Part shown: piece by piece, positions 9,065-20,022 of the stretch | Layout of the letters: every line of letters begins with the position of its first letter | How positions within the stretch are numbered: position 1 is the stretch's first letter | Assembly: GCF_025716875.1 (NCBI RefSeq) | Contig: NZ_JAOVZB010000001.1 | Location: 310,001 to 374,000 of the forward strand | Length of the DNA stretch: 64,000 bases | Direction: 5' to 3' | Source: Marinomonas sargassi | GTDB lineage: Bacteria; Pseudomonadota; Gammaproteobacteria; Pseudomonadales; Marinomonadaceae | Made by a program: the position numbers and the translations under genes | The notes under the pieces: model-generated | Told to the model about the DNA's origin: nothing | Database searches by the model: none | What the model saw: only the letters and a program-made list of their open reading frames with translations

Positions 9065-9814
9065 TTAACCTGCCGCTTTTACTATCTCTATAAATTCTTT
9101 TGCATCAAGTGATGCACCACCTACCAGAGCACCATCTACATCAGGCATTTTGAATAACGCCGAGCTCGTTGATGCTTTAACACTACCGCCATACAAAATT
9201 TGTACTTTTTCAGCAACAGACTTTGATGACTCAGCCAAAAAGGCTCTTATTAAACTGTGCACTTCCTGCGCTTGCTCTGCACTTGCTGATAAGCCAGTGC
9301 CAATAGCCCAAACAGGCTCATAAGCAATTACTAAACTGTCAAATTTATCGATACCTACCGTATCTATAACCGCTTGAATTTGGCGCTTACAAACTTCTAA
9401 AGTTTGCTCAGACTCGCGCTCTTCTAGAGTCTCACCAATACAAAGCATCGGGGCAAAACCTGCATTCAACGCAATGGCAACTTTTTTCGCTACTAGAGAA
9501 TCTGTTTCACCGAATAAGGAGCGCCTTTCTGAGTGCCCAAGCAATATATACTTGACACCAAAATCGTCCAACATAGATGCTGATACTTCTCCAGTAAAAG
9601 CCCCTTTCAATTCATCGCTCACATTTTGAGCCGCCAATACAAGCTGGCTTTTTGAAGCAAGTTGTTCGACTTGAGAAAGGTACGGAAAAGAAGGAGCAAC
9701 AACTACTTCTGAGGCTTGACTTTCAATCTCTAGCAAGCCATTAACCAGTGAATCAACTGACTCTTTCGAGCCATTCATTTTCCAATTACCAGCTACTATT
9801 TTTCTGCGAATCAT
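9065..9814 (-). CDS. tpiA: Triosephosphate isomerase
   Basis: TpiA interconverts dihydroxyacetone phosphate and glyceraldehyde 3-phosphate in glycolysis and gluconeogenesis. The 249-residue protein carries the GNWKMNG motif with the catalytic Lys, LGHSERR with the catalytic His, AYEPVWAIGTG with the catalytic Glu, and the phosphate-binding YGGSV segment. Length is typical. It is placed between glmM and secG, as in many non-enteric gammaproteobacteria, and ends 3 nt before secG. Confidence 0.97.
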   Translation of the reverse strand: MIRRKIVAGNWKMNGSKESVDSLVNGLLEIESQASEVVVAPSFPYLSQVEQLASKSQLVLAAQNVSDELKGAFTGEVSASMLDDFGVKYILLGHSERRSLFGETDSLVAKKVAIALNAGFAPMLCIGETLEERESEQTLEVCKRQIQAVIDTVGIDKFDSLVIAYEPVWAIGTGLSASAEQAQEVHSLIRAFLAESSKSVAEKVQILYGGSVKASTSSALFKMPDVDGALVGGASLDAKEFIEIVKAAG

Positions 9815-9896
9815 ATTGCCATCCTAATTCGAGGCGCCCATTTTAGGGAAAGCCCAACATGGTTTCAAGTATTAATTCTATACAAGCATCTTTATT

Positions 9897-11243
9897 TTAT
9901 TCAGCCTGCTTAGACGCTACAACCTTTTCAACTTCTTTCACAAGATAATCAACCAATTCATCCACGGTTTCGTCATCACGCCCTTCAACCATTACCCTAA
10001 TAAGGGGCTCAGTTCCGGATGCTCGCAATAAAACTCGACCCAAACCATTTAAACGCTCATTAGCGTTGGCAATTGCTTTTTGTAGAGCAGGCTCTTCATT
10101 AGGCACAAAGCGCTTAGCAACACGTATGTTTTTAAGCTTTTGAGGGAACTTAACTAAACCTACAAGAAGCTCCTCTAGAGGTTTATCCTCTTCCACCATA
10201 GCGCGAAGAACTTGAAGAGCAGCGATGATACCATCTCCAGTCGTCGTGATTGAGCGGCAGACTATATGCCCAGAAGGCTCACCGCCCAGACTCCAACCAT
10301 GCTGCATCAACTTCTCATTAACATAGCGATCACCCACTGCTGCGCGACTAAAGCTAATGCCTGTTTCAGAAAAAGCTAACTCAAGACCAAAGTTACTCAT
10401 GAGCGTCCCAACAACACCGCCACTGAAACGTCCTGTTTTCATCAAGTGATTAGCAATAATATAAAGAATATCGTCACCATCACGCACCACACCCTTGGCA
10501 TCGACCAAAATAAGTCGATCGCCATCTCCATCTAAAGCAATACCAAGGTCTGCTTTTTCAGCCAAAACATTCTTTCTTAATAACTCAGGCTTTGTAGCAC
10601 CGCTAAACTCATTGATATTCAGGCCATCAGGGTTAGCTCCTATAGCAATTACATCCGCGCCGAGCTCAGAGAAGACTCGAGGCGCCACGTGATAAGTCGC
10701 CCCATCAGCACAATCAACAACGATTTTTAAACCACTTAATTGCAAGCCAATTGGAAAGGTGCCCTTACAATATTCAATGTAACGCCCAGCCGCATCATCA
10801 ATACGTCTTGCTTTACCCAACAGACTTGATTCAACCACGTCCATTGGCTGCTCAAGGTAGTACTCAATTCTTTCTTCCATCTCATCAGAAATTTTCCCAC
10901 CCTCTGCAGAAAAAAACTTAATGCCGTTATCTGAATAAGGGTTATGGGACGCACTAATAACAACACCAGCACTGGCACGAAAAGTACGAGTCAAATACGC
11001 AATGGCAGGAGTTGGCATAGGACCCACTAAGCGCACGTCCGCACCAGCAGCAACGATACCTGACTCAAGAGCCGACTCGAACATATAACCTGAGATACGC
11101 GTATCTTTACCGATAAGAATTTTTTTATCTTTTTCTTTAAATACCTGCCCAGCAGCCCAACCTAGCTTGAGCATAAACTCAGGCGTAATCGGAGATGTAC
11201 CAACCTTGCCGCGAATACCATCTGTACCAAAATATTTACGCAT
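9897..11243 (-). CDS. glmM: Phosphoglucosamine mutase
   Basis: GlmM converts glucosamine 6-phosphate to glucosamine 1-phosphate, a step towards UDP-N-acetylglucosamine for peptidoglycan and lipopolysaccharide. The 448-residue protein has the FGTDGIRG opening, the phosphoserine loop [11 protein letters not shown] (active Ser near residue 102) and the metal-binding DGDGDR segment. The substrate loop GEPSGH and the C-terminal [12 protein letters not shown] phosphate-binding loop are also present. Its ATG overlaps the folP stop by one base (TAATG on the minus strand). Confidence 0.97.
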   Translation of the reverse strand: MRKYFGTDGIRGKVGTSPITPEFMLKLGWAAGQVFKEKDKKILIGKDTRISGYMFESALESGIVAAGADVRLVGPMPTPAIAYLTRTFRASAGVVISASHNPYSDNGIKFFSAEGGKISDEMEERIEYYLEQPMDVVESSLLGKARRIDDAAGRYIEYCKGTFPIGLQLSGLKIVVDCADGATYHVAPRVFSELGADVIAIGANPDGLNINEFSGATKPELLRKNVLAEKADLGIALDGDGDRLILVDAKGVVRDGDDILYIIANHLMKTGRFSGGVVGTLMSNFGLELAFSETGISFSRAAVGDRYVNEKLMQHGWSLGGEPSGHIVCRSITTTGDGIIAALQVLRAMVEEDKPLEELLVGLVKFPQKLKNIRVAKRFVPNEEPALQKAIANANERLNGLGRVLLRASGTEPLIRVMVEGRDDETVDELVDYLVKEVEKVVASKQAE

Positions 11244-12076
11244 TAAATTTCTCTCTCAATACGAGACATTAACGCCAACATTTCCACATGCGGCTTAACA
11301 TCATGAACTCTAAATAAACGGGAACCACTTTTATAAGCAGAAGCGTTTGCCCCCATGGTTCCAAATAAACGATCACTCACTGGCAAATTAAGCACATCAC
11401 CAATCATAGTTTTACGCGATACACCTGTCAGCAGATGAAACCCTAGCTCTTTGAAGCGCCCCATTTGATTGATCAAGGTGAGATTATGCTCTAAGGACTT
11501 ACCAAACCCTATACCCACATCAAGAAGTAAACGAGACTTAGCAATACCAAGCTTTTCACAGACAGCCACTCTAGATAGAAGATAACCAGACACGTCATCC
11601 ACAACAGACTGATAACTAGGACTATTCTGCATACTTTCAGGGTTTCCCTGCATATGCATTAAACAAATAGGCAACTCAGTTTCTGAAGCTGCTAGAAGCG
11701 CACCTTCACGCTCCAATGCACGAACATCATTGATCAATCCAGCACCTAAAGCAGCCGCACCTCGGATTACCTCTGCCGTACTTGTATCGACCGACACAAT
11801 AGTATCAAAACGCTTTTTGATTGCCTCTATAACAGGTAAGACACGATCCAGCTCTTGCTGAGTAGAAACCGGTGATGCACCAGGCCTTGTGGACTCACCG
11901 CCAACATCAATCAAGCTAGCGCCTTCTTGCAACATTTTTTCCGTTTGCTGCAATGCATTATCTAAGGAATTAAAGGAGCCCCCGTCAGAAAACGAATCGG
12001 GTGTAACATTTAAGATCCCCATAACATGAGGAAGGGACAAGTCTAACGACTTGTCCCCAAAAGGCATTACTGACAT
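11243..12076 (-). CDS. folP: Dihydropteroate synthase
   Basis: FolP joins para-aminobenzoate to dihydropterin pyrophosphate in folate synthesis and is the target of sulfonamides. The 277-residue protein has the signature [15 protein letters not shown] near residues 19-33, the [11 protein letters not shown] loop and [13 protein letters not shown]. The GVSRKTMIG segment near residue 220 is also present. It sits between ftsH and glmM, the standard ftsH-folP-glmM order, and overlaps glmM by one base. Confidence 0.97.
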   Translation of the reverse strand: MSVMPFGDKSLDLSLPHVMGILNVTPDSFSDGGSFNSLDNALQQTEKMLQEGASLIDVGGESTRPGASPVSTQQELDRVLPVIEAIKKRFDTIVSVDTSTAEVIRGAAALGAGLINDVRALEREGALLAASETELPICLMHMQGNPESMQNSPSYQSVVDDVSGYLLSRVAVCEKLGIAKSRLLLDVGIGFGKSLEHNLTLINQMGRFKELGFHLLTGVSRKTMIGDVLNLPVSDRLFGTMGANASAYKSGSRLFRVHDVKPHVEMLALMSRIEREI

Positions 12077-12105
12077 GAAACATCCATATCTAAAATGAAC
12101 ACGTT

Positions 12106-14067
12106 TTATTCACCAGCTGGTTTTGTCGACTGAGCTGGAGCCTCTTCAAGCTCATCATCTGAAATAGGTGCACCCTTATCTTCCGGCTCAGATTCAGGAG
12201 CGTTACCCGTAGGTGGTGTCGCTCCAGGATCAGACCAACCTTCAGGTGCAGTCGGCTTTTTACCATCCATAATTTCTTTTATTTGTTTGGCATCAATCGT
12301 TTCATACTGCATTAACGCTTCTGCCATAACATCTAATTTTGAGCGGTTATCCTGCAACACTTGCTTAGCTTTGTTGTAGCAAGAAGTAATAATCCCCTGT
12401 ACTTCCGCATCAATAACCTTACCCGTTTCAGGTGAGTAGTAATTTGCTTTTTCACCTGTTGAGCTTGCAACATAGCCACCAGAGCGATCTTCTTCTTCGT
12501 ATGCAAATGGGCCAAGCTTTTCTGACAAGCCCCATTTAGTCACCATGTTTCGCGCAATGCTTGTAGCACGCTCAATATCATTAGATGCACCCGTGGTTAC
12601 ACCAGAGAAACCAAGGGTCATTTCTTCAGCAATACGACCACCATATAGACCGGCAATCATACTTTCTAAGCCTTGCTTACTCTGACTCGTTTGGTCATCT
12701 TCAGGCAAGAACATAGTGACACCTAGTGCTCGACCACGAGGAATAATAGTCACTTTATATACAGGATTATGTTCTGGCATCACATAACCAACGATGGCAT
12801 GGCCCGCTTCATGATAAGCCGTATTTAGCTTCTCTTTCTCAGACATAACCAAAGTTTTTCTTTCCGCACCCATTAGAATCTTATCTTTAGCAAGCTCTAA
12901 TTGTTCCATGCTGACTAAACGACGATTCGAACGTGCTGAGAATAATGCTGCTTCATTCACCAAGTTGGCCAATTGCGCACCTGAGAAACCAGGCGTACCG
13001 CGTGCTAAATTACGTGGTTCAACATTATCATCACAAGGGACTTTACGAAGGTGTACTTTTAGAATCTGTTCACGACCACGAATATCAGGCAAACCTACCT
13101 CTACTCGACGGTCAAAACGACCCGGACGAAGCAAAGCAGAGTCCAATACATCAGGTCGGTTTGTCGCTGCAATGACAATGATACCTTCATTACCTTCGAA
13201 GCCATCCATTTCCACCAGCAGCTGGTTCAATGTTTGCTCACGCTCGTCATTACCGCCGCCCATACCGGAACCACGACTACGGCCAACAGCATCGATCTCA
13301 TCAATAAAGATGATGCAAGGCGCATGCTTCTTAGCTTGTTCGAACATATCTCGCACACGAGAAGCACCAACACCAACAAACATTTCTACAAAATCAGAAC
13401 CAGAGATAGTAAAGAAGGGCACTTTCGCCTCACCAGCGATGGCTTTAGCCAAAAGGGTTTTACCCGTACCTGGAGGACCACACATTAAGATACCACGTGG
13501 GATTTTACCGCCTAAACGCTGGAACTTACCCGGCTCACGTAAGAAATCGACAAGTTCTTCTGTATCTTCTTTCGCTTCATCACAACCAGCAACATCTGCA
13601 AAAGTCGTTTTAATTTGATCTTCAGGTAACAAACGCGCTTTGGATTTACCAAAAGACATTGGGCCACCTTTACCGCCGCCACCGCCTTGCATTTGGCGCA
13701 TGAAGAACATAAAAATGGCAAGAATAATTAAGATAGGAAAACTGGCAACAAGCAATTGTGTCCAGATGCTTTGCTGCTCAGGCAATCGACCTTCAACAAT
13801 GACGTTATTACTTAGCAAGTCATCCATGATTTTCGGGTCTGCAGCGGCAGGGCGAACTGTATCGAAGCTATCGCCACCGATTCTAGTACCGCTAATAATG
13901 TAACCATCTACTGTGACTTTTGCGACTCGGCCATCTTGAACCTCTTTCACAAATTCAGAATAAGAAATTCTATTGGTATCAGTTGATGTATTAAAGTTGT
14001 TAAATACCGTAAGCAGTACAGCAGCTATCACTAACCACAACAGTATATTTTTCAGCATATCGTTCAA
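12106..14067 (-). CDS. ftsH: ATP-dependent zinc metalloprotease FtsH
   Basis: FtsH is the membrane-bound AAA+ protease that degrades misfolded membrane proteins, LpxC and sigma-32. Two membrane helices (about 6-24 and 100-120) flank a periplasmic domain. They are followed by a GGGG linker, Walker A GPPGTGKT near residue 196, Walker B IIFIDEID, the second region of homology ATNRPDVLD and the zinc motif HEAGH near residue 416. The C-terminal tail is acidic and Pro-rich. I place the start at TTG 14067 (giving MNDMLKN), 7 nt after AGAGG. GTG at 14073 is too close to that site, and ATG at 14058 is a further alternative. Confidence 0.96.
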   Translation of the reverse strand: MNDMLKNILLWLVIAAVLLTVFNNFNTSTDTNRISYSEFVKEVQDGRVAKVTVDGYIISGTRIGGDSFDTVRPAAADPKIMDDLLSNNVIVEGRLPEQQSIWTQLLVASFPILIILAIFMFFMRQMQGGGGGKGGPMSFGKSKARLLPEDQIKTTFADVAGCDEAKEDTEELVDFLREPGKFQRLGGKIPRGILMCGPPGTGKTLLAKAIAGEAKVPFFTISGSDFVEMFVGVGASRVRDMFEQAKKHAPCIIFIDEIDAVGRSRGSGMGGGNDEREQTLNQLLVEMDGFEGNEGIIVIAATNRPDVLDSALLRPGRFDRRVEVGLPDIRGREQILKVHLRKVPCDDNVEPRNLARGTPGFSGAQLANLVNEAALFSARSNRRLVSMEQLELAKDKILMGAERKTLVMSEKEKLNTAYHEAGHAIVGYVMPEHNPVYKVTIIPRGRALGVTMFLPEDDQTSQSKQGLESMIAGLYGGRIAEEMTLGFSGVTTGASNDIERATSIARNMVTKWGLSEKLGPFAYEEEDRSGGYVASSTGEKANYYSPETGKVIDAEVQGIITSCYNKAKQVLQDNRSKLDVMAEALMQYETIDAKQIKEIMDGKKPTAPEGWSDPGATPPTGNAPESEPEDKGAPISDDELEEAPAQSTKPAGE

Positions 14068-14130
14068 GAGCACACCTCTAAACGGTTATTAGTAATAATG
14101 TCACTGGCAATAGTACCAGAACATAACCCA

Positions 14131-14751
14131 TTAACCTTTATATTGTCTTCCTAATAAATAAATTTCACGGCTTCTCGCTCGTGACGCATCGGGTTTACGT
14201 GTAACAACAGACGAAAATTGTGTCCGCATAACTTTAAGGTATTCTTCAAATCCTTCACCTTGAAAAACTTTCACCAGAAAGTTTCCACCAGGTCGAAGTA
14301 CTTGAGAAGCCATATCTAACGCAAGCTCTACAAGATACATAGCTTGTGGCTGATCTGCAGAGCTGTTACCACTCATATTGGGGGCCATATCTGAAATTAC
14401 AAGATCTGCTTTTTCATCTCCCATTTTTGACAGTATTTCTTCATACACACTTTGCTCTGTAAAATCACCTTGTACAAAGGTAACACCAGGCAATGGCGCC
14501 ATCTCTAAAATATCTGAGGCAATAACAGTACCGTGATCACCCACCAATTTAGTGGCAATTTGAGACCAGCCACCAGGAGCAGCGCCTAAATCAACCACCC
14601 TCATTTTAGGGCGAAATAGCTTATCTTTATCATTTATCTCAAGCAGCTTATAACTTGCTCGAGAGCGATAACCATCTTGCTGGGATTTTTTGACATATTT
14701 ATCATCAAAATGTTCCTTCATCCAACTATTACTACTTTTTGATCTTGCCAC
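14131..14751 (-). CDS. rlmE: 23S rRNA 2'-O-ribose U2552 methyltransferase
   Basis: RlmE (FtsJ/RrmJ) methylates U2552 in the A loop of 23S rRNA late in 50S assembly, using S-adenosylmethionine. The 206-residue protein has the S-adenosylmethionine-binding motif [13 protein letters not shown] near residues 53-65, the [13 protein letters not shown] segment with the catalytic Asp, and [11 protein letters not shown] with a catalytic Lys. The start is GTG at 14751; the ribosome-binding site (GAAGAAAA) is weak. It leads the rlmE-ftsH string and diverges from yhbY. Confidence 0.96.
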   Translation of the reverse strand: MARSKSSNSWMKEHFDDKYVKKSQQDGYRSRASYKLLEINDKDKLFRPKMRVVDLGAAPGGWSQIATKLVGDHGTVIASDILEMAPLPGVTFVQGDFTEQSVYEEILSKMGDEKADLVISDMAPNMSGNSSADQPQAMYLVELALDMASQVLRPGGNFLVKVFQGEGFEEYLKVMRTQFSSVVTRKPDASRARSREIYLLGRQYKG

Positions 14752-14850
14752 GTTTTCTTCATACCTAAATCAGTCAATATTCCGCTATAATATCGCTTAA
14801 CCTCGAAAGCCTCCAATAAAGAGGGCCAACTAAGATGAGAAATATTGACT

Positions 14851-15153
14851 ATGAGTCTTACAAACGCACAAAAAAAGCAATATCGCCTAATAGGTCACAA
14901 CCTTAATCCTGTGGTTATGATTGCTGGCAACGGTTTAACAGAAGCCGTATTAACAGAAATAGACAGAGCATTGGAAGATCACGAGCTTATTAAAGTTCGC
15001 ATCAGTGTGATGGATCGTGAAGTTCGTAGTTCACTTATCGCAGAAATCAGTAAAATAATGAAATGTGAAACGGTTCAAACTATTGGCAAGGTAGCGCTAT
15101 TTTATCGTGCAGCTTTAGAGCCAAACCCTAAATTGTCTAATCTACTTCGCTAA
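14851..15153 (+). CDS. yhbY: YhbY family RNA-binding (CRM-domain) protein
   Basis: YhbY is a small CRM-domain protein that associates with pre-50S ribosomal particles. The 100-residue product has the conserved LNPVVMIAGNGLTEAVLTEI segment, with the GxxG-like loop, and a second half ending in VQTIGKVALFYR. I chose ATG 14851 over the TTG two codons upstream because it gives the normal family length. It diverges from rlmE across about 100 nt, as in E. coli, where yhbY also sits next to rlmE. Confidence 0.93.
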   Translation: MSLTNAQKKQYRLIGHNLNPVVMIAGNGLTEAVLTEIDRALEDHELIKVRISVMDREVRSSLIAEISKIMKCETVQTIGKVALFYRAALEPNPKLSNLLR

Positions 15154-15165
15154 AAGCCAAAAATT

Positions 15166-15200
15166 GAGATAACTTCTTTTTATGAAATAGCGGTTATCTC
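15166..15200. repeat. Inverted repeat after yhbY
   Basis: GAGATAAC (15166-15173) pairs perfectly with GTTATCTC (15193-15200) around a 19-nt loop, 13 nt after the yhbY stop. There is no T-run after the stem on the plus strand, so it may be a processing or weak termination structure. Confidence 0.4.
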
Positions 15201-15256
15201 TAAACTCTTTCCCACAACGGTCGATACTCTTTAATAGCTAGCAGAGGAGTCGAACC

Positions 15257-16096
15257 ATGTTATTCATAGAGGCGATCAACAAAGTCGCCGCTCACCCAGA
15301 TAAAAAGAAGCTACTCGTTAAAGGCAAAAGGCGCTCGTCTGTCACAAACAAAGACTCTGTTGACTTAAGTTCGGCTGGCCATCAGGTGAAAGAAATACAC
15401 CTAGACAGTCATGCCAAACAGCCTCTCACAGCCAGCTCTAGCGTGTTTGCCAACCTTATTGAGCACGCACTTACTTATTTGCTAAACAGTAAAATCTATT
15501 TGCACTCCCCTGAGGAATTAGGGCTAGACAACAAAGATTGGAAGCTTTTTTTACAAGTTCCTCCCATTTCCATTGAAAAGAAAAAAACGATTGCTGGATA
15601 TTTACCACCTCAGCGATATCAAAACACTACAAAGCCACTTATTTTTCATATTCCAGTTAAACCCTCTTACGGCCCTGCGGTGGAAATGACACTCATGCTA
15701 TCGCCACACAGCGGCTCACCTGAAATACCAGAGTTTTTCCAGAATTTCCAACAAGAAAGCTGGCTACCTATGCTAAGCACCCCCTATTCGCCGGAATTTC
15801 TGCGCCAGCAGGTGTCTCACTATCACGTATTCATAGATCAAGATGGGGAAGTAGACCAGCTTTCTCCTTTATATACCTTTGTCAATCAGAGCCGGTTGAC
15901 AGAAGAAAGTAACATCCCTAAAAGCACCCACGGGTTACGCATATGGAAGGCGAAGCACAACACACTCGAACCTGTTCTTTTAGGTGATGAAAGAGTTGGC
16001 GCTCTTTTTGTACACCATCACACTACATTAGATAGTAGAGCCATAAATATAGACTCAAGAGCCAGCCAGTCGGACAAACTATCTATAAAAGCTTAA
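15257..16096 (+). CDS. Hypothetical protein, 279 residues
   Basis: I do not recognise this protein. It starts with ATG 15257 behind a good AGAGGAG ribosome-binding site. It has no signal peptide, no membrane helix and no motif I can name. The first 40 residues are Lys/Arg-rich. The centre (about 95-215) alternates hydrophobic and charged residues and contains repeated aromatic and proline positions (FFQNFQQESWLPML, YSPEFL), so it is probably a folded soluble domain. The last 40 residues look disordered and His/Ser/Arg-rich. It stands alone between yhbY and the Fur-box-controlled importer, with its own 100-nt upstream region. Codon and base use do not stand out from the neighbours. Confidence 0.7.
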   Translation: MLFIEAINKVAAHPDKKKLLVKGKRRSSVTNKDSVDLSSAGHQVKEIHLDSHAKQPLTASSSVFANLIEHALTYLLNSKIYLHSPEELGLDNKDWKLFLQVPPISIEKKKTIAGYLPPQRYQNTTKPLIFHIPVKPSYGPAVEMTLMLSPHSGSPEIPEFFQNFQQESWLPMLSTPYSPEFLRQQVSHYHVFIDQDGEVDQLSPLYTFVNQSRLTEESNIPKSTHGLRIWKAKHNTLEPVLLGDERVGALFVHHHTTLDSRAINIDSRASQSDKLSIKA

Positions 16097-16128
16097 AAAC
16101 AATAAGATCTAGACTCGAAAATATATAT

Positions 16129-16147
16129 GAAAATGATTTGCATTAGC
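16129..16147 (+). promoter_or_regulatory. Fur box candidate upstream of the siderophore importer
   Basis: GAAAATGATTTGCATTAGC matches 14 of 19 positions of the classical Fur consensus. It lies about 55 nt before the ATPase gene and close to a TATATAA element (16159-16165). Ferric-loaded Fur bound here would shut off the importer when iron is plentiful. Confidence 0.75.
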
Positions 16148-16200
16148 ATCATTGTTACTATATAAATTCAATTTTATAGACACCTGAATTGAGACTTATA

Positions 16201-16965
16201 ATGATTGAGGCAAAAGAACTTACATTTAGTGCTAGTCAAACCGAGTTATTAAGCTCTTTCAATATGTCTTTTGAGACTGGAAAAATATATGCCTTAATAG
16301 GGCACAACGGATCTGGAAAATCCACCCTATTAAAACTTCTAGCTCAACAGCAGCAGCCTTCATCTGGTAACGTCTATCTTAATCAAAAGCCACTGACATC
16401 ATGGCCCCTTAAGCAGTTTGCTCAACAAGTCGCATATCTACCTCAGCACACTCCAGATACAAGCAGCCTATCAGGCAGAGACCTAGTTAGCTTTGGTCGA
16501 TACCCATGGCACGGATTACTAGGAAGGTTGACCACCAAAGACAAACAATACATTGAAGACGCAATGAAACTCACCAACACCCTTAAGTACTCCGACCGTT
16601 TGGTTGATACACTTTCTGGCGGTGAACGCCAACGTATTTGGCTAGCTATGCTGCTCGCTCAAAAAACCCAATACCTACTACTAGATGAGCCACTATCAGC
16701 CCTCGACATCGCCCACCAAATAGACATCCTCAATTTAATAAAAAAACTAAGCAGAGAGCTCAACCTAGGCGTCATCATTGTCATACATGACATCAATATG
16801 GCAGCTCGTTTTTGTGATCACATTGTTGCTTTACGCAATGGAACCATGATTGCTTCAGACTCGGTAGAAAATATATTTAGCAGCGAACAACTACAAAAAA
16901 TTTACGGCATTGAGATGCATATAAGCCAACATCCTACTGGCCATCCAATAGCCATCCCCTACTAA
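16201..16965 (+). CDS. Ferric hydroxamate ABC importer, ATPase subunit (FhuC-like)
   Basis: This ATPase powers uptake of ferri-siderophore across the inner membrane. The 254-residue protein has Walker A GHNGSGKS near residues 34-41, the signature LSGGERQR and Walker B YLLLDEPLSALD. The switch His follows in IVIHDINMAARFCDH. I start at ATG 16201; a TTG four codons upstream is the alternative. It is followed by a binding protein and a fused two-domain permease, which is the FhuC-FhuD-FhuB set used for hydroxamate siderophores. A Fur-box candidate precedes it, and the peptide siderophore genes downstream suggest that its natural cargo is the siderophore made here. Confidence 0.93.
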   Translation: MIEAKELTFSASQTELLSSFNMSFETGKIYALIGHNGSGKSTLLKLLAQQQQPSSGNVYLNQKPLTSWPLKQFAQQVAYLPQHTPDTSSLSGRDLVSFGRYPWHGLLGRLTTKDKQYIEDAMKLTNTLKYSDRLVDTLSGGERQRIWLAMLLAQKTQYLLLDEPLSALDIAHQIDILNLIKKLSRELNLGVIIVIHDINMAARFCDHIVALRNGTMIASDSVENIFSSEQLQKIYGIEMHISQHPTGHPIAIPY

Positions 16966-16990
16966 CAGTACACTCAATGGAAAACACATA

Positions 16991-17887
16991 ATGAGATCCA
17001 TCCCTCTCTTCATAATGTTTTGCCTACTTACGTATGGAGCAAGCACCTCTCATGCAGAAGAACCAAGAAAAGATTACGATCAACCCAAACACCCAAAACA
17101 TCTGAACATTGCCGTAATTGATTGGACACACGCAGAAACACTATTGGCACTCGGAGTACAGCCAATTGCTATGGCGAAAAAAGCAGGGTACAAATCTTGG
17201 GTAAACGAGCCGAAGGTACCCGATGAAGTAATCGACATTGGCTTGCGCACACAACCAAACATGGAACTTTTATCAGAATTAAAGCCAGATAGAATATTAG
17301 TTTCACCCATGTTTCATAACTTAGAGCCTCTTTTATCGCGTATTGCCCCAGTCTCCAATATTGGTCTATACAAAAAAGGAAATGTTTCTTGGGATTCGAT
17401 AAAAGAAGCGACCTACGCAATAGCAAGAGAAGCTAATGCAGATGAAGCAGCAGACACCCTCACCTCATCTGCAGAGCATCTATTCAATCAACTATCCAAA
17501 CAAGTACCAAACAACACCCCTCCCCTGCTAATGGTTCAATTCATGGACTCGCAACACGTGCGAGTATTTGGTAATAACAGTCTCTATAAAACCGCAGCTA
17601 ATCAAATTGGCCTACAAAGCGCTTGGACAGAGAACACAAATAGCTGGGGATTTTCACTGGTTGGCATGGACCAACTAATGAATATTAAGGGACAAATTCT
17701 TGTTGTTAAGCCTTATCCTACTGGCGCAGAAAAGCATTTAAAAGAAAACCGTTTTTGGCAACACCTGATCCAACGAAGCGGGCACCCGCTACTAGAAATA
17801 GACCCTGTATGGAGCTTTGGCGCCATCCCCTCTGCTATGAGATTTGCTAGCTTATTAACCGAAAAATTAAACGAGGGAAACAAATAA
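16991..17887 (+). CDS. Ferric hydroxamate periplasmic binding protein (FhuD-like)
   Basis: This protein captures the ferri-siderophore in the periplasm and hands it to the FhuB-like permease. The 298-residue protein has a signal peptide (about 1-22, with SHAEE after the hydrophobic core and cleavage after SHA). A helical-backbone binding-protein fold follows, with the opening [21 protein letters not shown] typical of FhuD. The later [12 protein letters not shown] and VGMDQLMN segments fit the family. There is no Cys at the cleavage site, so it is a soluble periplasmic protein and not a lipoprotein. Its stop overlaps the FhuB-like start by one base. Confidence 0.92.
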   Translation: MRSIPLFIMFCLLTYGASTSHAEEPRKDYDQPKHPKHLNIAVIDWTHAETLLALGVQPIAMAKKAGYKSWVNEPKVPDEVIDIGLRTQPNMELLSELKPDRILVSPMFHNLEPLLSRIAPVSNIGLYKKGNVSWDSIKEATYAIAREANADEAADTLTSSAEHLFNQLSKQVPNNTPPLLMVQFMDSQHVRVFGNNSLYKTAANQIGLQSAWTENTNSWGFSLVGMDQLMNIKGQILVVKPYPTGAEKHLKENRFWQHLIQRSGHPLLEIDPVWSFGAIPSAMRFASLLTEKLNEGNK

Positions 17888-19866
17888 TGCGGGCTATATC
17901 AGTTGGTCTAATTGCACTTCTATTCGCTCTAGTGCTGTTTATGGCAACCCAAGAACTCTCTCTCAGTAACAACAATTTGAGCAGTTTGTTCAAACCGAAC
18001 TGGTCATCCAGCAGCGCCATCAACCTACACCTAACATGGTGGCCCAGACTGTTTACCACTATTATCGCTGGTGCAGCACTTGCGGTTGCAGGTGTCTTAA
18101 TGCAACAAGTTCTTCGAAACCCTCTAGCATCACCCTCCACTCTAGGTGTCGCTAGTGGATCGAGCTTTGCACTTATGACCTCCACCCTTTACGCGCCATG
18201 GCTTCTGGATCTATCTCACAGTTTTGTAGCTCTAGCTGGAGGCCTGCTAGCAATGGGGATTGTTTTTTTACTTTCATGGAGGAGAGCACTATCCCCAACC
18301 GTTGTCGTTGTCTCCGGACTTGTCATTAACTTGTATTTTGGCTCAGCTGGCACAGTGCTACTCATGATGAATCAAGAGCAACTATCTGGCTTAATGATTT
18401 GGGGCGCAGGATCTTTAACGCAAACAGGCTGGAGTAACACTCAATACCTACTAACCAGAATCATCCCTGCCATTTGCATCGCCTTTCTATGTTTAAAACC
18501 CCTTAGCCTGCTAGAGCTATCTGACTCTGGCGCAAGAAGCTTAGGCGTATCATTAGGCAAACTTCGCTTTATATGTTTAACACTAGCGGTACTTTTAACT
18601 TCTTGGGTGGTTGCTAGTGTTGGCGTAATTGGTTTTATTGGCCTTGCCGCACCCGCAATCACTCGAACCTTAGGCATTCACCGCCTCACACCTAAACTTG
18701 TTATTGCTATGCTCATCGGCGCATTATTATTAACTTTAACCGACTTATTGATCCAAAAATTACCTGGATCACTCGCAATGTTTTTACCAACAGGCGCTGC
18801 AACGGCAGCCTTAGGCGCCCCTCTAATACTCTGGCTACTTCCACGAATATCCACACGAAGTCAAACCCAGACAACCACTGTTTTAACCCGACATAAAACC
18901 CACACTAGGCAGCTCAACAAAAATGCAGTTTGGGGAATTATAGCTTTCCTTTTACTAGCCTTCCTCTTGCTGAATAATCTAGCCATCCAGAAAACAGGGT
19001 GGCAGATATTATTAGTTAATGCTCTTTCATCTAATGACTGGTCAATGCTGGACTGGCGTGCACCTAGACTAGCCGCTGCCGCATTAGCAGGAGCGATGTT
19101 GGCAGCAGCAGGTACAGTGATACAAAGATTAAGTGGTAACCCTATTGCCAGCCCCGAAGTTATAGGAATCAGTTCAGGTACCGCCCTAGGATTAATCCTC
19201 ACTTTATTTAGCGGTTTAGGCTCCAGCTTAATCGGCCTATATACGGGTGGCTTAATCGGCGCCTTAATCACTATGCTCGTCATAATCCTATTAAACCGAA
19301 AGTCAGGTTTTCAACCTGAGCGAGTTTTACTTACCGGCGTTGCTATCACAGCATTAATGAATGCTATTCAGAGTATTATTTTGGCTGGAGGAGACCCAAG
19401 AAGCTATCAAGCTTTATCATGGCTGGCTGGCACAACCTATTATGTAACAATGGATAGCATTCCCATCCTATGTGCCACAGCAATTATTTTCATATCTTTA
19501 TGTTTTATTTGTAGTCGCTGGCTTGATGTACTGCCTTTAGGACAAAGTAGCGCCAACTCCCTAGGAATAAAAGTTTCACGTGCGCGAATACTGCTATTAC
19601 TATTAGTTGCTTGCCTTACTGTAAGTGCAACCCTTGTTGTCGGCCCACTTAGCTTTGTAGGTTTGATGGCCCCTCATTTAGCTCGTATTTTTGGTTTCAG
19701 CAGAGCAAAAGAACACCTTATCATTGCTATATTAATTGGCTCAGCCCTAATGCTTTTCTCAGATTGGCTAGGGCGTCAATGGCTATACCCACAGGAAATA
19801 CCAGCAGGCATTGTTGCTTCAATTATCGGAGGGATGTATTTAATGTGGGGGCTAAGAAAGCTATGA
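17887..19866 (+). CDS. Ferric hydroxamate permease, two fused FecCD domains (FhuB-like)
   Basis: This inner-membrane channel carries the ferri-siderophore into the cytoplasm. At 659 residues it is twice the length of an ordinary FecCD permease and, like E. coli FhuB (about 660), has two homologous halves (about 1-315 and 340-659). Each half has its own LAxPxxxGxxSG-type segment ([16 protein letters not shown] and [16 protein letters not shown]) and an ATPase-contact GLxAPxxxR segment (GLAAPAITR and GLMAPHLAR). About 20 membrane helices are expected. A fused permease is characteristic of hydroxamate importers. Confidence 0.94.
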   Translation: MRAISVGLIALLFALVLFMATQELSLSNNNLSSLFKPNWSSSSAINLHLTWWPRLFTTIIAGAALAVAGVLMQQVLRNPLASPSTLGVASGSSFALMTSTLYAPWLLDLSHSFVALAGGLLAMGIVFLLSWRRALSPTVVVVSGLVINLYFGSAGTVLLMMNQEQLSGLMIWGAGSLTQTGWSNTQYLLTRIIPAICIAFLCLKPLSLLELSDSGARSLGVSLGKLRFICLTLAVLLTSWVVASVGVIGFIGLAAPAITRTLGIHRLTPKLVIAMLIGALLLTLTDLLIQKLPGSLAMFLPTGAATAALGAPLILWLLPRISTRSQTQTTTVLTRHKTHTRQLNKNAVWGIIAFLLLAFLLLNNLAIQKTGWQILLVNALSSNDWSMLDWRAPRLAAAALAGAMLAAAGTVIQRLSGNPIASPEVIGISSGTALGLILTLFSGLGSSLIGLYTGGLIGALITMLVIILLNRKSGFQPERVLLTGVAITALMNAIQSIILAGGDPRSYQALSWLAGTTYYVTMDSIPILCATAIIFISLCFICSRWLDVLPLGQSSANSLGIKVSRARILLLLLVACLTVSATLVVGPLSFVGLMAPHLARIFGFSRAKEHLIIAILIGSALMLFSDWLGRQWLYPQEIPAGIVASIIGGMYLMWGLRKL

Positions 19867-19968
19867 ATACACTACCCTCGATTTAAATAAAGCTTCGCTC
19901 CTTCACTGTAAATTCTTATCCATATTACTTACTTCAGCTGTAGACAAGAGAACATAAAGAAAATAAAA

Positions 19969-19987
19969 TTGAACGATAATCATTATC
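19969..19987 (+). promoter_or_regulatory. Fur box candidate upstream of exporter/MbtH/NRPS unit
   Basis: The right 13 bases, GATAATCATTATC (19975-19987), form a perfect palindrome identical to the core of the Fur consensus; 15 of 19 positions match overall. It lies 35 nt before the exporter ATG and should control the exporter, MbtH and both NRPS genes. Confidence 0.88.
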
Positions 19988-20022
19988 AATACAATTAACA
20001 ACAACATTACAGGCAATTTCAA

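Noticed and set aside
12908..13618. Long plus-strand open frame of 236 codons lying antisense to ftsH
   Set aside because: It has a composition typical of a reverse-complement shadow (Ser/Arg/Pro-rich), no ribosome-binding site and no family features. ftsH on the other strand is unmistakable.
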